In this document: piece by piece, positions 1-10,167 of the stretch
How the letters are laid out: each line of letters begins with the position of its first letter
How positions within the stretch are numbered: the first letter of the stretch is position 1
Assembly (NCBI GenBank): GCA_002311745.1
Contig: DBZL01000014.1
Coordinates: 1-64,000, forward strand
Direction: 5' to 3'
Length of the DNA: 64,000 bases
From: Phycisphaerales bacterium UBA1161
GTDB taxonomy: Bacteria > Planctomycetota > Phycisphaerae > Tepidisphaerales > Tepidisphaeraceae
The notes under the pieces: generated by a model
What the model saw: only the letters and a program-made list of their open reading frames with translations
The model's database searches: none
What the model was told of the DNA's origin: nothing
Translations under genes and position numbers: made by a program

Positions 1-264
1 CTGGTGGGCCAGACGGTGGTGGGACGCGCGGGCTGGAGCCAGTTGTGCAATTTGAATTTGAAGGAGCTGGCGGCGCGGAGCGAGGAGCAATTCGTGAAAT
101 TGGCCGTCGGCCTGGCTGGGGACTTGCCGCGCTTGGCCCAGCTTCGCGCGACGCTGCGGGGTCGGATGGAGAAATCGCCGCTGATGGACGGCGAGCGGTT
201 TGCGCGGAACATCGAGTCGACGTACCGGAATCTTTGGCGGCGGTGGTGTCAGACGAAGTCGTGA
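1..264 (+). CDS. C-terminal end of an O-GlcNAc-transferase-like (SPINDLY type) TPR protein, partial
   Basis: The reading frame is open from the first base, so the gene begins before the window and only about 87 C-terminal codons are present. The segment matches the end of the two complete O-GlcNAc-transferase-like proteins elsewhere in the window (stops at 26843 and 51595). All three share a DLPRL motif, an R-x-RM element, an SPL-x-D motif and a terminal YR-x(2)-W-x(2)-WC. In this family (glycosyltransferase family 41) the region is the end of the UDP-sugar-binding lobe. The substrate cannot be told. The stop is 16 bases before the next gene, so the two are probably co-transcribed. Confidence 0.75.
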   Translation: MVGQTVVGRAGWSQLCNLNLKELAARSEEQFVKLAVGLAGDLPRLAQLRATLRGRMEKSPLMDGERFARNIESTYRNLWRRWCQTKS

Positions 265-280
265 ACGGGAATTGCCGCCG

Positions 281-1942
281 ATGTCCCCGATGTCGATCCA
301 GCAAACGCTCGACCTGGCCAAGCAACACCACGACGCCGGACGATGGGCGCAAGCCGAATCTTTGTATCGGCAACTGCTAGCCGAGCAGCCGGATCACGCC
401 GAAGCGCTGCACTTGCTGGGAACCCTGGCACTGCAAACCTCCCGGCCGCAGGAGGCGGCACATCTCATCGGCCGGGCGGTCGAGCTGGATGCGCGTTGCC
501 CCGAGTATCACTGCAATTTGGGCCTGTCGCTGGCGAAGCTCGGACGAATGCAGGAGGCGGTCGACGCGTACCACAGGGCGTTGGCGATACGGCCGGAGTT
601 TGCCGAGGCGTTTTACAATTTGGGGATCGCCCTCCGGGCCCACGGGCGTGTGCGCGAGGCGATCGCGGCTTACCGAGCCGCCATCGCCCTGAAGCCGAAT
701 GATGCAAATGCGTACAGCAACCTGGGCAACGCGCTGACCCAGGACGGGCAATACGAGCAGGCATTTGATGCGCTGCGAACAGCCCTGGCGCTGCAGCCGG
801 ATTTCCCGGGGGCTCTGTGGAACCTGGGCATCGCGATGCAGAACTCCGGACGGACCCAAGAGGCGATCGCCTTGTTCAGCCGACTCATCGAAGCGCACCC
901 GGATTTCATCGACGCCTACGAGAATTTCGGCGCGGCGCTGCAGTCGGCGGCGCGGTTCGACGAGGCCGGGGCGGTTTGGCGTCGAGGTCTGGCCCTGCGT
1001 CCCGATGCCGCGACGTTGCACTGGAATCTGGGACTCCTGCTGCTTTTGCAGGGCGATTTCCAGCAAGGGTGGCCAGAGTACGAATGGCGCAAACGCGTCC
1101 CGGCGTTTAGGGAGCTGATGCCGGATTTCACCCAACCGATGTGGGATGGCGGCGATCTGCGCCCCAAGCGCATCCTTCTGCACGCCGAGCAGGGTTTTGG
1201 TGACACGATTCATTTTGCCCGCTACGTGCAGGCGGTGGCCGCGGGCGGTGGAAAGATTCTCCTGGCTTGCCAGCCCAAGCTCCTGCGGCTGATGAAGAGT
1301 CTGCATGGCGTCGCGCAATTCGTGGCAACCAACCAAGCACTGCCGGATTTCGATCTGCATTGCCCCCTGCCGAGTCTGCCCCATGTGCTCGGACTGCACG
1401 AGCCGCAGTCGCTGCCCTGGAGGGGCGCGTACCTGCACTCGGAGGAAGCGCTGCGTAGGAAATTCGCGGATGTATTGGAGCAAGCCGGCGCCAAGTTGAA
1501 AGTCGGACTGGTGTGGTCCGGCCGCGCACAGCCGCCCGGCCGATCCGTACCCCTGGCGATGCTGGCCCCGCTGGCCGATCCGCGCGTGCAGTTTTACAGC
1601 CTACAGGTGGGCGAGGGCGCCGAGCAAGCCAAGTCTGCTCCATCGGGCATGCAACTGAGCGACGCAACGGATCGGATCAGCGATTTTGCCGACACGGCGG
1701 CACTGATGGATCAGTTGGACCTGATCGTAAGCATTGACACGGCGGCGGCGCAGCTGGCGGGCGCGATGGGCAAGGCGGTCTGGACGCTTCTCAAGCACGT
1801 GCCGGATTGGCGATGGATGCTGCGGCGCAGCGATTCGCCTTGGTATCCGACGATGCGCCTGTTTCGCCAAGAAAAAGACGGCGATTGGACGCGGCCGATC
1901 CAGCGCGCGGCAATGGAACTGAAATCCCTCCTGGCTTCGTAA
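281..1942 (+). CDS. TPR-repeat protein with GT9-like glycosyltransferase C-terminal domain
   Basis: 553 residues. The first roughly 300 residues are about eight tetratricopeptide repeats with the usual pattern of A-x(2)-NLG and conserved Ala/Pro positions. From about residue 310 comes a WPEYEWR element, then HAEQGFGDTIHFARY and, near the end, SIDTAAAQLAGAMG. These resemble the ADP-heptose/GT9-like fold found in many TPR proteins of planctomycetes and alphaproteobacteria. A role in glycosylating protein or surface polysaccharide is likely but not shown. The ATG at 281 was chosen because an upstream in-frame extension to 200 is low-complexity and overlaps the previous gene; ATG 290 is also possible. 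It converges with the YjbQ gene, leaving 5 bases between stops. Confidence 0.8.
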   Translation: MSPMSIQQTLDLAKQHHDAGRWAQAESLYRQLLAEQPDHAEALHLLGTLALQTSRPQEAAHLIGRAVELDARCPEYHCNLGLSLAKLGRMQEAVDAYHRALAIRPEFAEAFYNLGIALRAHGRVREAIAAYRAAIALKPNDANAYSNLGNALTQDGQYEQAFDALRTALALQPDFPGALWNLGIAMQNSGRTQEAIALFSRLIEAHPDFIDAYENFGAALQSAARFDEAGAVWRRGLALRPDAATLHWNLGLLLLLQGDFQQGWPEYEWRKRVPAFRELMPDFTQPMWDGGDLRPKRILLHAEQGFGDTIHFARYVQAVAAGGGKILLACQPKLLRLMKSLHGVAQFVATNQALPDFDLHCPLPSLPHVLGLHEPQSLPWRGAYLHSEEALRRKFADVLEQAGAKLKVGLVWSGRAQPPGRSVPLAMLAPLADPRVQFYSLQVGEGAEQAKSAPSGMQLSDATDRISDFADTAALMDQLDLIVSIDTAAAQLAGAMGKAVWTLLKHVPDWRWMLRRSDSPWYPTMRLFRQEKDGDWTRPIQRAAMELKSLLAS

Positions 1943-1947
1943 GGCTT

Positions 1948-2358
1948 CTACGGCAGCACGGTGCAGATGACGGTGCGCTTGCGCGCACGCGTGTCAAACT
2001 CCATCAGCACGATCTGCTGATACTCGCCGGTGAGCAGCCGGCCGTCGCGGAACGGCACGGTAAGGCTGGGCCCGATCAGGGCGGCACGCACGTGACTGTG
2101 GCCGTTGTCATCGTTCCACGTGGCCTCATGGACGTAGTGAGCGTCGTCGGGAACCAGGCGCTGGAGGACCTCGGCCATGTCATGCTTGACCAGCCCGGAC
2201 TCGTATTCCATGGTGGTCAGGGCGGCGGTGCTGCCGACCAGAAACAGGTGCAAGAGGCCGTCGCCGCGGAGGTCGCGAACTTTGGATTTCAACTCCGCGC
2301 TGAGGTTGACGATGTCGTTGCTTCCATCCGTCTCAAGATCGAGAGTAAATTGCGTCAT
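1948..2358 (-). CDS. YjbQ-family protein (UPF0047)
   Basis: 136 residues, the normal length of the single-domain YjbQ/UPF0047 family. Family members have been reported to have weak thiamine-phosphate-synthase activity, but the physiological role is open. Visible family features are the N-terminal beta strand region, a THxE-like segment near EATW, the NGHSHVRAALIG motif carrying the conserved histidine pair, and a Q-x-IVL-x-EFD strand near the end. The gene has its own probable extended -10 promoter at 2391-2399 and a short leader of about 26 nt. Family assignment is firm; biochemical function is not. Confidence 0.85.
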   Translation of the reverse strand: MTQFTLDLETDGSNDIVNLSAELKSKVRDLRGDGLLHLFLVGSTAALTTMEYESGLVKHDMAEVLQRLVPDDAHYVHEATWNDDNGHSHVRAALIGPSLTVPFRDGRLLTGEYQQIVLMEFDTRARKRTVICTVLP

Positions 2359-2390
2359 GGACAGTCCACTATCGCCGGAAAATTTTGCCT

Positions 2391-2399
2391 ATCATACCA
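2391..2399 (-). promoter_or_regulatory. Extended -10 promoter for the YjbQ-family gene
   Basis: On the minus strand TATGAT (complement of 2391-2396) is preceded by TG one base upstream, an extended -10 arrangement. No good -35 is seen at 16-18 bp. Expected transcription start is near 2384, giving a leader of roughly 26 nt. Confidence 0.5.
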
Positions 2400-2577
2400 G
2401 TGTCCGGCGCAAAAGCGTCAGGGACTGATTGGCAGGACAAGGTTGGTTATCAGACGTTACCGCCGATGCCGGCGAAGCGGCAACCGACCAATAAAGAGGG
2501 CCCAGTCACGCGAATTTCTGGCTTTTTTGTAAACACGGGCAGTTACAGGACTTTTGTGTCGAAAGCGCTTGGCGGAT

Positions 2578-2606
2578 TTGACCGTCCGATTAACGGGTGA
2601 TATATT
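2578..2606 (+). promoter_or_regulatory. Sigma-70 promoter of dnaG-rpoD
   Basis: TTGACC at 2578-2583, a 17-bp spacer and TATATT at 2601-2606: five of six consensus bases in each hexamer at ideal spacing. Predicted start is near 2613, about 78 nt ahead of dnaG. The rest of the 332-bp gap (2359-2690) shows no gene. Housekeeping sigma is encoded two genes downstream, so rpoD may transcribe its own operon. Confidence 0.65.
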
Positions 2607-2690
2607 TTTTCGGCCAGCGCCTGTGGTGGGCGTTTATTAAGATTAGACGCTTGAAGGATTTACGGGAAACACCCCGTCATCGGCGGTGAG

Positions 2691-4619
2691 ATGGTGTCAA
2701 CTGGGCTAAGCTCCGGTGGAGATGCAAAAGCCAGCGTTCTTCAAGCAACCGACATCGTTGAGCTGGTAGGCCAGACGGTCGCCTTGAAGAGGCGGGGTAA
2801 GGACTTTGTCGGTCTGTGCCCGTTCCACCAGGAAAAAACGCCGTCCTTTCACGTCAGCCCATCCAAGCAGTTTTTTTACTGCTATGGGTGCAAGAAAGGC
2901 GGCAACGCCATCGACTTTGTGATGCATCGCGACCGCGTCGAGTTCATGGACGCGTTGCGATTGCTGGCCGACGTGGCGGGCATCGAGTTGCCCGCATTCA
3001 GCGGGAAGAAAAATTCCGGCGAGCGGCAGACCTTGCTTGAAGCGCTGTCGGCTGCCTGCCTGTTCTTTGAAAAGTTGCTCTCTCATCCTCAGCACGGCCA
3101 GTCGGCGCGACAGTACCTGGCCCAGCGTGGCTTGGACAACTCGTCGATCCAGCGATTCCGCCTCGGCGTGGCGCTTGACAGTTGGGACGGGTTGCTGAGC
3201 AGCGCGGCGATGAAAAAGTTTTCGCCGCCCGATCTGGCCCTGGCCGGCTTGGTCAAGCCCCGCGAACGCGGCGAGGGCTACTACGACACCTTCCGCAATC
3301 GCCTGATGTTTCCCATCCGCGATGAAAGCGGGCGCGTGATCGCCTTCGGCGGCCGCGTGATGCCGTCTTCGCAGGACCCGGCCAAGTACCTGAACAGCCC
3401 GGAAACACCGGTGTTTTCCAAAAGCCGGTGCGTCTTCGGGCTGGACCTGGCCCGAGCCAAGATCATCGAGACGCGCACGGTCGCAGTCGTCGAAGGATAC
3501 ACCGACGTCGTCATGGCGCATCAGTTCGGTCTGTGCAACGTCGTTTCCGTATTGGGTACGGCCATCACGCCGCAGCACATCGGCGTGCTGCGGCGGTTTG
3601 CCGACCGGGTCGTGCTGGTGTTCGATGCCGACAGCGCCGGCGATGCGGCGGTCAACCGCGCGGTCGAACTGTTCCTGACTCAGCCGGTGGAGATCGCTAT
3701 TGCATCCCTGCCCCAAGGGCTGGACCCCGACGAGTTTCTGCTCAAGCACGGGGCGGAGGAGTTTAGCCGCATCTTGAGCAGCGCGGCCGATGCCCTGACG
3801 TACAAGTGGAAGCAGCTTGTGCGGCAATTCAAGCACGGCGACGGTTTGACGGCGCAGCAGCAGGCCGTGGATCAGTACTTGCAGACGTTGGCGGCGGCGC
3901 GAGGCTCGGGACCGGTGGACTCGTTGCGCTGGGGAGCGGCGCTGGCTCGCGTGAGCCGCCTGAGCGACATCCCCGTCGAGCAGTTGAATCGGCGGTTCAG
4001 AATCAGGGCGCCGCGGCCTCGAATATCCCAGAAGCGCGTCCCCGGCACGGCAGGGGCCGGCGCCGGGACTCAAGCCGGCAAGTCGGGCGAGCCGAATAAC
4101 AATGCTCCGGCCGCCCCCGCCGTTGGGACCGATCCGGACCAGGCGGCTGGCCCGTTAACCGCTAGGCAAAGGGCAGAAGGGTACATTATCGGACTGTTGC
4201 TATTGGAGGGCGAGCGGTGGGGTCAGGCGGTGCAAGGCATTGGTCCATCGGACTTTACGGATCTGGACCTGCGGAAAATCGCTGCGCAGCTCTGGAAGCG
4301 CCAAGAATATGGAGGGAGCGTTGTTTTGAACGAGTTTCTGGCACTGCTGGACGAGGAGCAGCTCAAGAGTCTGGCGGTGCGTTGGGCGGATGAGGCCTCT
4401 TCCATGCCCGACCCGCAGAGCCTGCTGGCAGGCAGCCTGCGGCACATTTGCGAGGAACGAGAGCGCGATCAAGAGCGCAAACTGATCGCCCAGTTGCGGC
4501 GTAACAGCATAGAATCCTCCGGCTCGCCGGATGATCCGTCCGCTGATACGACCGCCTTGCGACAATTGCAAGAGAAAATGAGCCGGGCGAACTTAAAACG
4601 CCCGGTGCCTGAAAGATGA
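2691..4619 (+). CDS. dnaG: DNA primase DnaG
   Basis: 642 residues, close to the usual 580-660. Synthesises RNA primers for lagging-strand replication with DnaB helicase. The N-terminal CHC2 zinc finger has C43, H46, C64 and C67. The catalytic core follows, with the TOPRIM motif VVEGYTDV near residue 265 and the acidic DADSAGDAA segment near 315. A Pro/Ala-rich linker at about 440-490 separates the core from a C-terminal helicase-binding domain. The start ATG has only a poor ribosome-binding sequence directly against it, so translation may begin slightly downstream. It is followed after 130 bp by rpoD, the classical macromolecular-synthesis pairing, but with no rpsU. Confidence 0.97.
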   Translation: MVSTGLSSGGDAKASVLQATDIVELVGQTVALKRRGKDFVGLCPFHQEKTPSFHVSPSKQFFYCYGCKKGGNAIDFVMHRDRVEFMDALRLLADVAGIELPAFSGKKNSGERQTLLEALSAACLFFEKLLSHPQHGQSARQYLAQRGLDNSSIQRFRLGVALDSWDGLLSSAAMKKFSPPDLALAGLVKPRERGEGYYDTFRNRLMFPIRDESGRVIAFGGRVMPSSQDPAKYLNSPETPVFSKSRCVFGLDLARAKIIETRTVAVVEGYTDVVMAHQFGLCNVVSVLGTAITPQHIGVLRRFADRVVLVFDADSAGDAAVNRAVELFLTQPVEIAIASLPQGLDPDEFLLKHGAEEFSRILSSAADALTYKWKQLVRQFKHGDGLTAQQQAVDQYLQTLAAARGSGPVDSLRWGAALARVSRLSDIPVEQLNRRFRIRAPRPRISQKRVPGTAGAGAGTQAGKSGEPNNNAPAAPAVGTDPDQAAGPLTARQRAEGYIIGLLLLEGERWGQAVQGIGPSDFTDLDLRKIAAQLWKRQEYGGSVVLNEFLALLDEEQLKSLAVRWADEASSMPDPQSLLAGSLRHICEERERDQERKLIAQLRRNSIESSGSPDDPSADTTALRQLQEKMSRANLKRPVPER

Positions 4620-4749
4620 ACATCTGGTGACTTGCGCGGTCCCGTTGCAAGGATCAGGAACATCCCTGAACTCCTTGGCCAAACCGCCAAAGCCACTCGA
4701 GTAGCGATGCAACGTCGCTGCCTTTTGCCAGGAAAGTGGTTTGCAAGAC

Positions 4750-6561
<1,812 letters not shown>

Positions 6562-6567
6562 GAACCC

Positions 6568-8046
6568 ATGCAGGCCAACGGCATGGATTGTCCAAAATCA
6601 GCCGGCGCCGCTCGCAAGATGGGCGGCGCCGAGTTTTTTTCCCTGGCTCTGCTGCTGGCAGCAGGCGTGCTGGTGCGTCTGGCCTTCTGGCCGCACCGCA
6701 ATCAGAGCGGCGACGCCATCCGCTACAGCATCGCAGCCCTCACCACCCACGTCGCCCATCCGCCGGGCTATGTGGGATATTGCCTGCTCGGCGGCGGGTT
6801 CAACCATTTTGTCCATCACATTCAAGCGACGTTTCACGTGATTGACCTCTGCGCCACGATGGTGGGCACCATCGTCTGTTATTGTCTGGCCAAAGCGTTC
6901 GGTTTGCGCTGGCCCGCGGCGCTGGCGACGGCGGCGTGTTATTGCTTCAGCATCAACACCCTCATATGCAGTCTGTACGTCTCCCCCTACGGTTTGGAAG
7001 GCATGTTCTCGGCCCTCTTTGGGCTGCTCTGCTTGCGCGCCTTGCGTGGCGGGTCGCATAAGGATGCGCTGGGCGCGACGCTCATCGTGGCCCTGGCCGG
7101 AGCCTTCCGGCCTTCCACAACGCTGCTGCTTGCGCCCGCATGGCTTTATGTGTTGCTCTCGTATACTCGCCAGGCGGCTGTCCCGCGCGGCCGGTGGCTG
7201 GTGTTGCACGCGACTATCGCTCTGCCCATCGTCTTGGCCTGGACCTACGCCAACAACCGTTTGATGACCCAGGCCGGCTACGGCGGCAGAACGTACGATC
7301 TGCAGGTCATGCAGGAATCAAGCTACGATTACGCGTCATTTCATAGCAGCACAACGGCGTCGCATCATACGTATCACATGCCGATGGCCGAGATACTCGC
7401 CTGGGTCGAGAACAAAACGGGATTTCGTCTGCTCCCCCACGTTCCAGACTGGCCTACGCCTTCGCTCACTAGGGCAGCCCGACTGGCCATTTTGCAGAGC
7501 GCCAAACAGGCGTGGTGGATTCTGTTGTCATTGCCGTCGATCGCGATGGTCTTCCTGCTGCTTTTGGTCCGGCGCCGCCAGTTGGCCGGCCTACGCCGAA
7601 CGGAACTGCTACTGCTTGGGTGGTGGATATTGCCAGGGGTCCTCTTCTTCGTGATGGGCCATTTAGGCACACTCGGCTACGTACAGATTTACCTCCCTGC
7701 CTTATGCGTGGCCACCGCTTATGTCCTGCTTGGAAAATCGTGGTCGGTCGTTGGGCCGAACGTTTTGAAATCCGGCGCTGGCCGCCAGCGGTCGTCCATG
7801 GGTTGGTTCTTGGCTCCCGTTTTTGCGGGATTGCTCTTTTTCGCGGTGGCTCGGCCCTTTGCCGCGACCTCCGGTTGGAGGCATTCGCTGAACATAATCG
7901 CCACGCCATTCACCGGGTATTCGATACGTACGAATTTCGGCGTGTCGCGCAATCCGCTCGCCGCCCATGGCGAGGCATGGGTTGACGTCCCCACCGATGA
8001 ACAGTTGATCGCCGCCGCCCGCAAAAATCACTTCTCTCCGATTTGA
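6568..8046 (+). CDS. Polytopic membrane protein, probable dolichyl-phosphate-sugar-type glycosyltransferase
   Basis: 492 residues with about ten hydrophobic segments beginning at residue 23. An Asp in the first loop (GDAIRYS) and the HPPGY motif after it match the first periplasmic loop of GT-C enzymes such as the DUF2723/PMT/ArnT-like families, where the acidic residue is catalytic. Such enzymes transfer sugars from polyprenyl-phosphate carriers to acceptors outside the cytoplasmic membrane. A large soluble loop at about 235-300 and a final periplasmic tail are seen. It starts 6 bases after rpoD, so it may be read from the same transcript. Exact donor and acceptor cannot be inferred. Confidence 0.65.
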   Translation: MQANGMDCPKSAGAARKMGGAEFFSLALLLAAGVLVRLAFWPHRNQSGDAIRYSIAALTTHVAHPPGYVGYCLLGGGFNHFVHHIQATFHVIDLCATMVGTIVCYCLAKAFGLRWPAALATAACYCFSINTLICSLYVSPYGLEGMFSALFGLLCLRALRGGSHKDALGATLIVALAGAFRPSTTLLLAPAWLYVLLSYTRQAAVPRGRWLVLHATIALPIVLAWTYANNRLMTQAGYGGRTYDLQVMQESSYDYASFHSSTTASHHTYHMPMAEILAWVENKTGFRLLPHVPDWPTPSLTRAARLAILQSAKQAWWILLSLPSIAMVFLLLLVRRRQLAGLRRTELLLLGWWILPGVLFFVMGHLGTLGYVQIYLPALCVATAYVLLGKSWSVVGPNVLKSGAGRQRSSMGWFLAPVFAGLLFFAVARPFAATSGWRHSLNIIATPFTGYSIRTNFGVSRNPLAAHGEAWVDVPTDEQLIAAARKNHFSPI

Positions 8047-8060
8047 TCCTTGGCCTCGTC

Positions 8061-8089
8061 TTGCCTGCGCCGGTCCATCGCATTACAAC
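8061..8089 (+). promoter_or_regulatory. Promoter giving a leaderless start for the DinB-like gene
   Basis: TTGCCT at 8061-8066, 17-bp spacer, TACAAC at 8084-8089, then 8 bases to ATG 8098. No Shine-Dalgarno sequence is present in those 8 bases, and the predicted transcription start falls at or beside the start codon. Confidence 0.4.
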
Positions 8090-8097
8090 AATTCATC

Positions 8098-8592
8098 ATG
8101 GACAAAAATACCCTATTGGCCGCGTTGGAATTATCCAGAACGCGCCTGCTGGACGAACTGCAAACGATCGAAAAAAGCGGTCAGGACGTTGCCCAAGTGC
8201 TGACTTGGCGGCCGGGGCCGGGGCGGGCGAACATCGGCTGGCAGGCGATGCATTGCGCCGCCACCCATGAAAGGCACTTGAAGGAACGATTCCTCAACCA
8301 ACCGTACGACGAAAAATTAGTCGTCCAGTTCGGCCACGGCTCGACTCCGTCGGACGGCAACATCCCGCCGATCGGCGCGATCCGCGAGCTGCTCGCCGGC
8401 AAATACAACGCACTCAAACAGTGGATCGCGACACAGCCGCCGGAGGGACTGGCTCGGCTGATGCCGGCTCCCGGCGGTAAGCAGCGCAGCGTGGAAGACA
8501 CGATCCTGCTGATGGGCTGGCACGAGGCGCATCATCAGGGGCAAATTCACTTGACGTGGAACCTGTACAAAGTGGCGCACGGGATCAAGTGA
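8098..8592 (+). CDS. DinB-like (four-helix bundle) protein
   Basis: 164 residues. The DinB/YfiT-like superfamily binds a metal with three histidines and includes thiol-dependent transferases. Here the histidines are in MHCAATHERH in the second helix and in HEAHHQGQIH near the C-terminus, the typical H-x(3)-H followed by Q. Most members are of unknown substrate, and a bacillithiol or mycothiol link cannot be assumed in this organism. ATG 8098 was taken instead of an upstream TTG at 8050 because the helical domain starts at the ATG and a promoter -10 ends 8 bases before it. Confidence 0.75.
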   Translation: MDKNTLLAALELSRTRLLDELQTIEKSGQDVAQVLTWRPGPGRANIGWQAMHCAATHERHLKERFLNQPYDEKLVVQFGHGSTPSDGNIPPIGAIRELLAGKYNALKQWIATQPPEGLARLMPAPGGKQRSVEDTILLMGWHEAHHQGQIHLTWNLYKVAHGIK

Positions 8593-8665
8593 AATTCGAA
8601 TGACAAATGACGAATGACGAATGCTGACTTGAATTCGTCATTCGTCATTCGTCATTCGTCATTTC
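8593..8665. repeat. Convergent-gap hairpin built of tandem 7-nt words (GAATGAC / GTCATTC)
   Basis: The left arm 8605-8623 is perfectly complementary to 8646-8664 (19 bp), with a 22-nt loop. Each arm consists of repeats of the heptamer ATGACGA or its complement, so the pairing can slip by 7. The element fills the whole space between the stop codons of the DinB-like and moeB genes and probably ends transcription from both sides, although there is no clear U-tract. Confidence 0.6.
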
Positions 8666-9983
8666 AATACTGGGGTCCCCCAGGATTGACGTCCTTGTTC
8701 CACAGGAGAATCCCGCCGGCCATGCTCTTGGCATCGGTGAAACCCTGCTGACGCAGGAAGCGGGCGAACTGCAGCGAACGGCTGCCGCTGCGGCAATAGA
8801 TGACCACCTGGTCCTTCTCGTGCCCCTTGAGCTCGCCAAAGCGCTGAGCCAACTGCTGTAGTGGGATCAGACGGCCGCCGGGAATGCTGGTGATGGCGGC
8901 CTCATTGGGTTGGCGGCAATCGACGAACACAAAATCCTTGTGCTGATCGAGCAACGATTTGACGTCGCGCGGGGTCACCTCCAAGGCGGGATCGAACTTG
9001 TATCCCGGCGGCAATCCGCGGGCATCCAGCGATGGATCAGGAAGGGGCTTGGCCTGACCGTTGCCGCCCTTGGCCTGGCGAACCTCGGCTTCGGTTTCCG
9101 CCAGGCTCTTGGGATCCAGGATCGGCGTGCCGCAGAACTGCTCGTAGTCGATCGGTTTGGTGATGGTCGGATGATCGCCGCAGACCGGGCAGGCCGGGTC
9201 GCGCCGCAGCTTGAAGGTTTTGAACTCGCCGTCGAGTCCGCTGAAAATCGTGAGGCGTCCGACGGCCGGCCGGCCGATGCCCAGAATCAACTTGATCACC
9301 TCGTTGGCCTGGAGGGTGCCGATGATCCCCGGCAGCACGCCCAGGACGCCGCCCTCGGCGCAGCTCGGCACGGAGCCCGGATCGGGCGGCTCGGGGTACA
9401 TGCACCGGTAACATGGGCCGTGCTCGCCGGGGCGCTGCGGGTTCTCCAGGTGCGGCGCAAAGACCGTCATCATTCCCTCGAAGCGGAAGATCGAGCCGTA
9501 GACGTTGGGTTTTTTGAGCATCACACAGGCGTCGTTCACGCAGTAGCGCGTGGGGAAATTGTCCGTCCCATCGATCACCACGTCGTAATCCTTGACCAAG
9601 TCCAGGACGTTGCGGCTGTTGACGATGGTCTTGTGTCCCACGATGTGAACATCGGGGTTAAGGTCGCTCAGGCGAGCGGCGGCGGCCTTGACCTTGTCCT
9701 CGCCGACGGTGGATACGCCAAAAAGAACCTGCCGCTGCAAGTTGCTTGGGCTGATCACGTCCACATCCGCGATGCCGATGGTTCCGACCCCGGCGGCGGC
9801 CAGGTACAGGCTGATGGGCGCGCCCAATCCGCCGGCGCCGATGCACAGGACCTTGGCGTTGATGAGCTTCAATTGCCCTGCAACGCCGACTTCGGGAAGG
9901 ATCAGGTGCCGCTTGTAACGGTTGATCTGTTCGGTGCTGAGCTGCGAGACGGCTTTAGAGGATTGGTCACCATACTGAGTCAT
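8664..9983 (-). CDS. moeB: MoeB/ThiF-family adenylyltransferase with C-terminal rhodanese domain (MoeZ-like)
   Basis: 439 residues. The E1-like domain has the nucleotide motif GAGGLG near residue 50, DVD at about 74, the R-x(3)-Q of RQVLFG, and DGTDNFPTRY. The catalytic cysteine candidate is in the PSCAEGGVLG motif. Two CxxC pairs (CYRC and CPVC) provide the zinc site. From about residue 335 a rhodanese domain ends in the active loop CRSGSRS. The enzyme adenylates the C-terminal Gly-Gly of ubiquitin-like sulfur carriers (MoaD, ThiS, CysO types) and the rhodanese domain relays sulfur, so the role is in molybdopterin, thiamine or cysteine sulfur transfer; no carrier gene is nearby to decide. 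A TATAGT lies 5 bases before the ATG. Confidence 0.88.
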   Translation of the reverse strand: MTQYGDQSSKAVSQLSTEQINRYKRHLILPEVGVAGQLKLINAKVLCIGAGGLGAPISLYLAAAGVGTIGIADVDVISPSNLQRQVLFGVSTVGEDKVKAAAARLSDLNPDVHIVGHKTIVNSRNVLDLVKDYDVVIDGTDNFPTRYCVNDACVMLKKPNVYGSIFRFEGMMTVFAPHLENPQRPGEHGPCYRCMYPEPPDPGSVPSCAEGGVLGVLPGIIGTLQANEVIKLILGIGRPAVGRLTIFSGLDGEFKTFKLRRDPACPVCGDHPTITKPIDYEQFCGTPILDPKSLAETEAEVRQAKGGNGQAKPLPDPSLDARGLPPGYKFDPALEVTPRDVKSLLDQHKDFVFVDCRQPNEAAITSIPGGRLIPLQQLAQRFGELKGHEKDQVVIYCRSGSRSLQFARFLRQQGFTDAKSMAGGILLWNKDVNPGGPQY

Positions 9984-9988
9984 AAATA

Positions 9989-9994
9989 ACTATA
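9989..9994 (-). promoter_or_regulatory. Possible -10 box immediately before moeB
   Basis: TATAGT on the minus strand (complement of 9989-9994) lies 5 bases before ATG 9983. No -35 is recognisable 16-18 bp upstream because that position falls in the U-tract of the terminator at 10011-10041. If used, moeB would be transcribed almost without a leader and independently of the RNA upstream. Confidence 0.3.
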
Positions 9995-10010
9995 GCCTTT
10001 GCTCCGGGCC

Positions 10011-10041
10011 AAAAAGAAAACCATGCCGGTAATCGGCATGG
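10011..10041 (-). terminator. Intrinsic terminator ahead of moeB
   Basis: On the minus strand a 7-bp perfect stem CCATGCC/GGCATGG with 7-nt loop (10021-10041) is followed by TTTTCTTTTT (10020-10011). It ends 27 bases before the moeB start codon. Confidence 0.75.
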
Positions 10042-10132
10042 CCCGTGGCAGACCCCATTCTGCCGCGCTTTAGCTGTTTGGTGGACGTGTGCCCACGGGC
10101 CGCAAGCTGCGAGTCAAATCGCCCGGTAACTC
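10011..10132 (-). ncRNA. Candidate small RNA or leader RNA upstream of moeB
   Basis: The segment is bounded by a strong promoter (10139-10167) and an intrinsic terminator (10011-10041), defining a transcript of about 120 nt. On the minus strand it can fold into a 6-bp hairpin (GCGAGT with ACTCGC), a 9-bp long-range stem (GGCCCGTGG at 10093-10101 with CCACGGGCC at 10040-10048), an internal 6-bp hairpin (GGCAGA with TCTGCC, 10047-10064) and the terminator hairpin. The long-range stem and the terminator stem share two bases. I see none of the consensus of TPP, SAM, cobalamin, Moco, 6S or SRP RNA. It could be a free small RNA or an attenuating leader of moeB. Confidence 0.5.
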
Positions 10133-10138
10133 GCGGGG

Positions 10139-10167
10139 ATTCTAGGAAACGCCCCGCGGCGGGTCAA
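10139..10167 (-). promoter_or_regulatory. Sigma-70 promoter of the candidate RNA upstream of moeB
   Basis: On the minus strand TTGACC (complement of 10162-10167), a 17-bp spacer and TAGAAT (complement of 10139-10144). Both hexamers match five of six consensus bases. Predicted start is near 10132. Confidence 0.65.
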
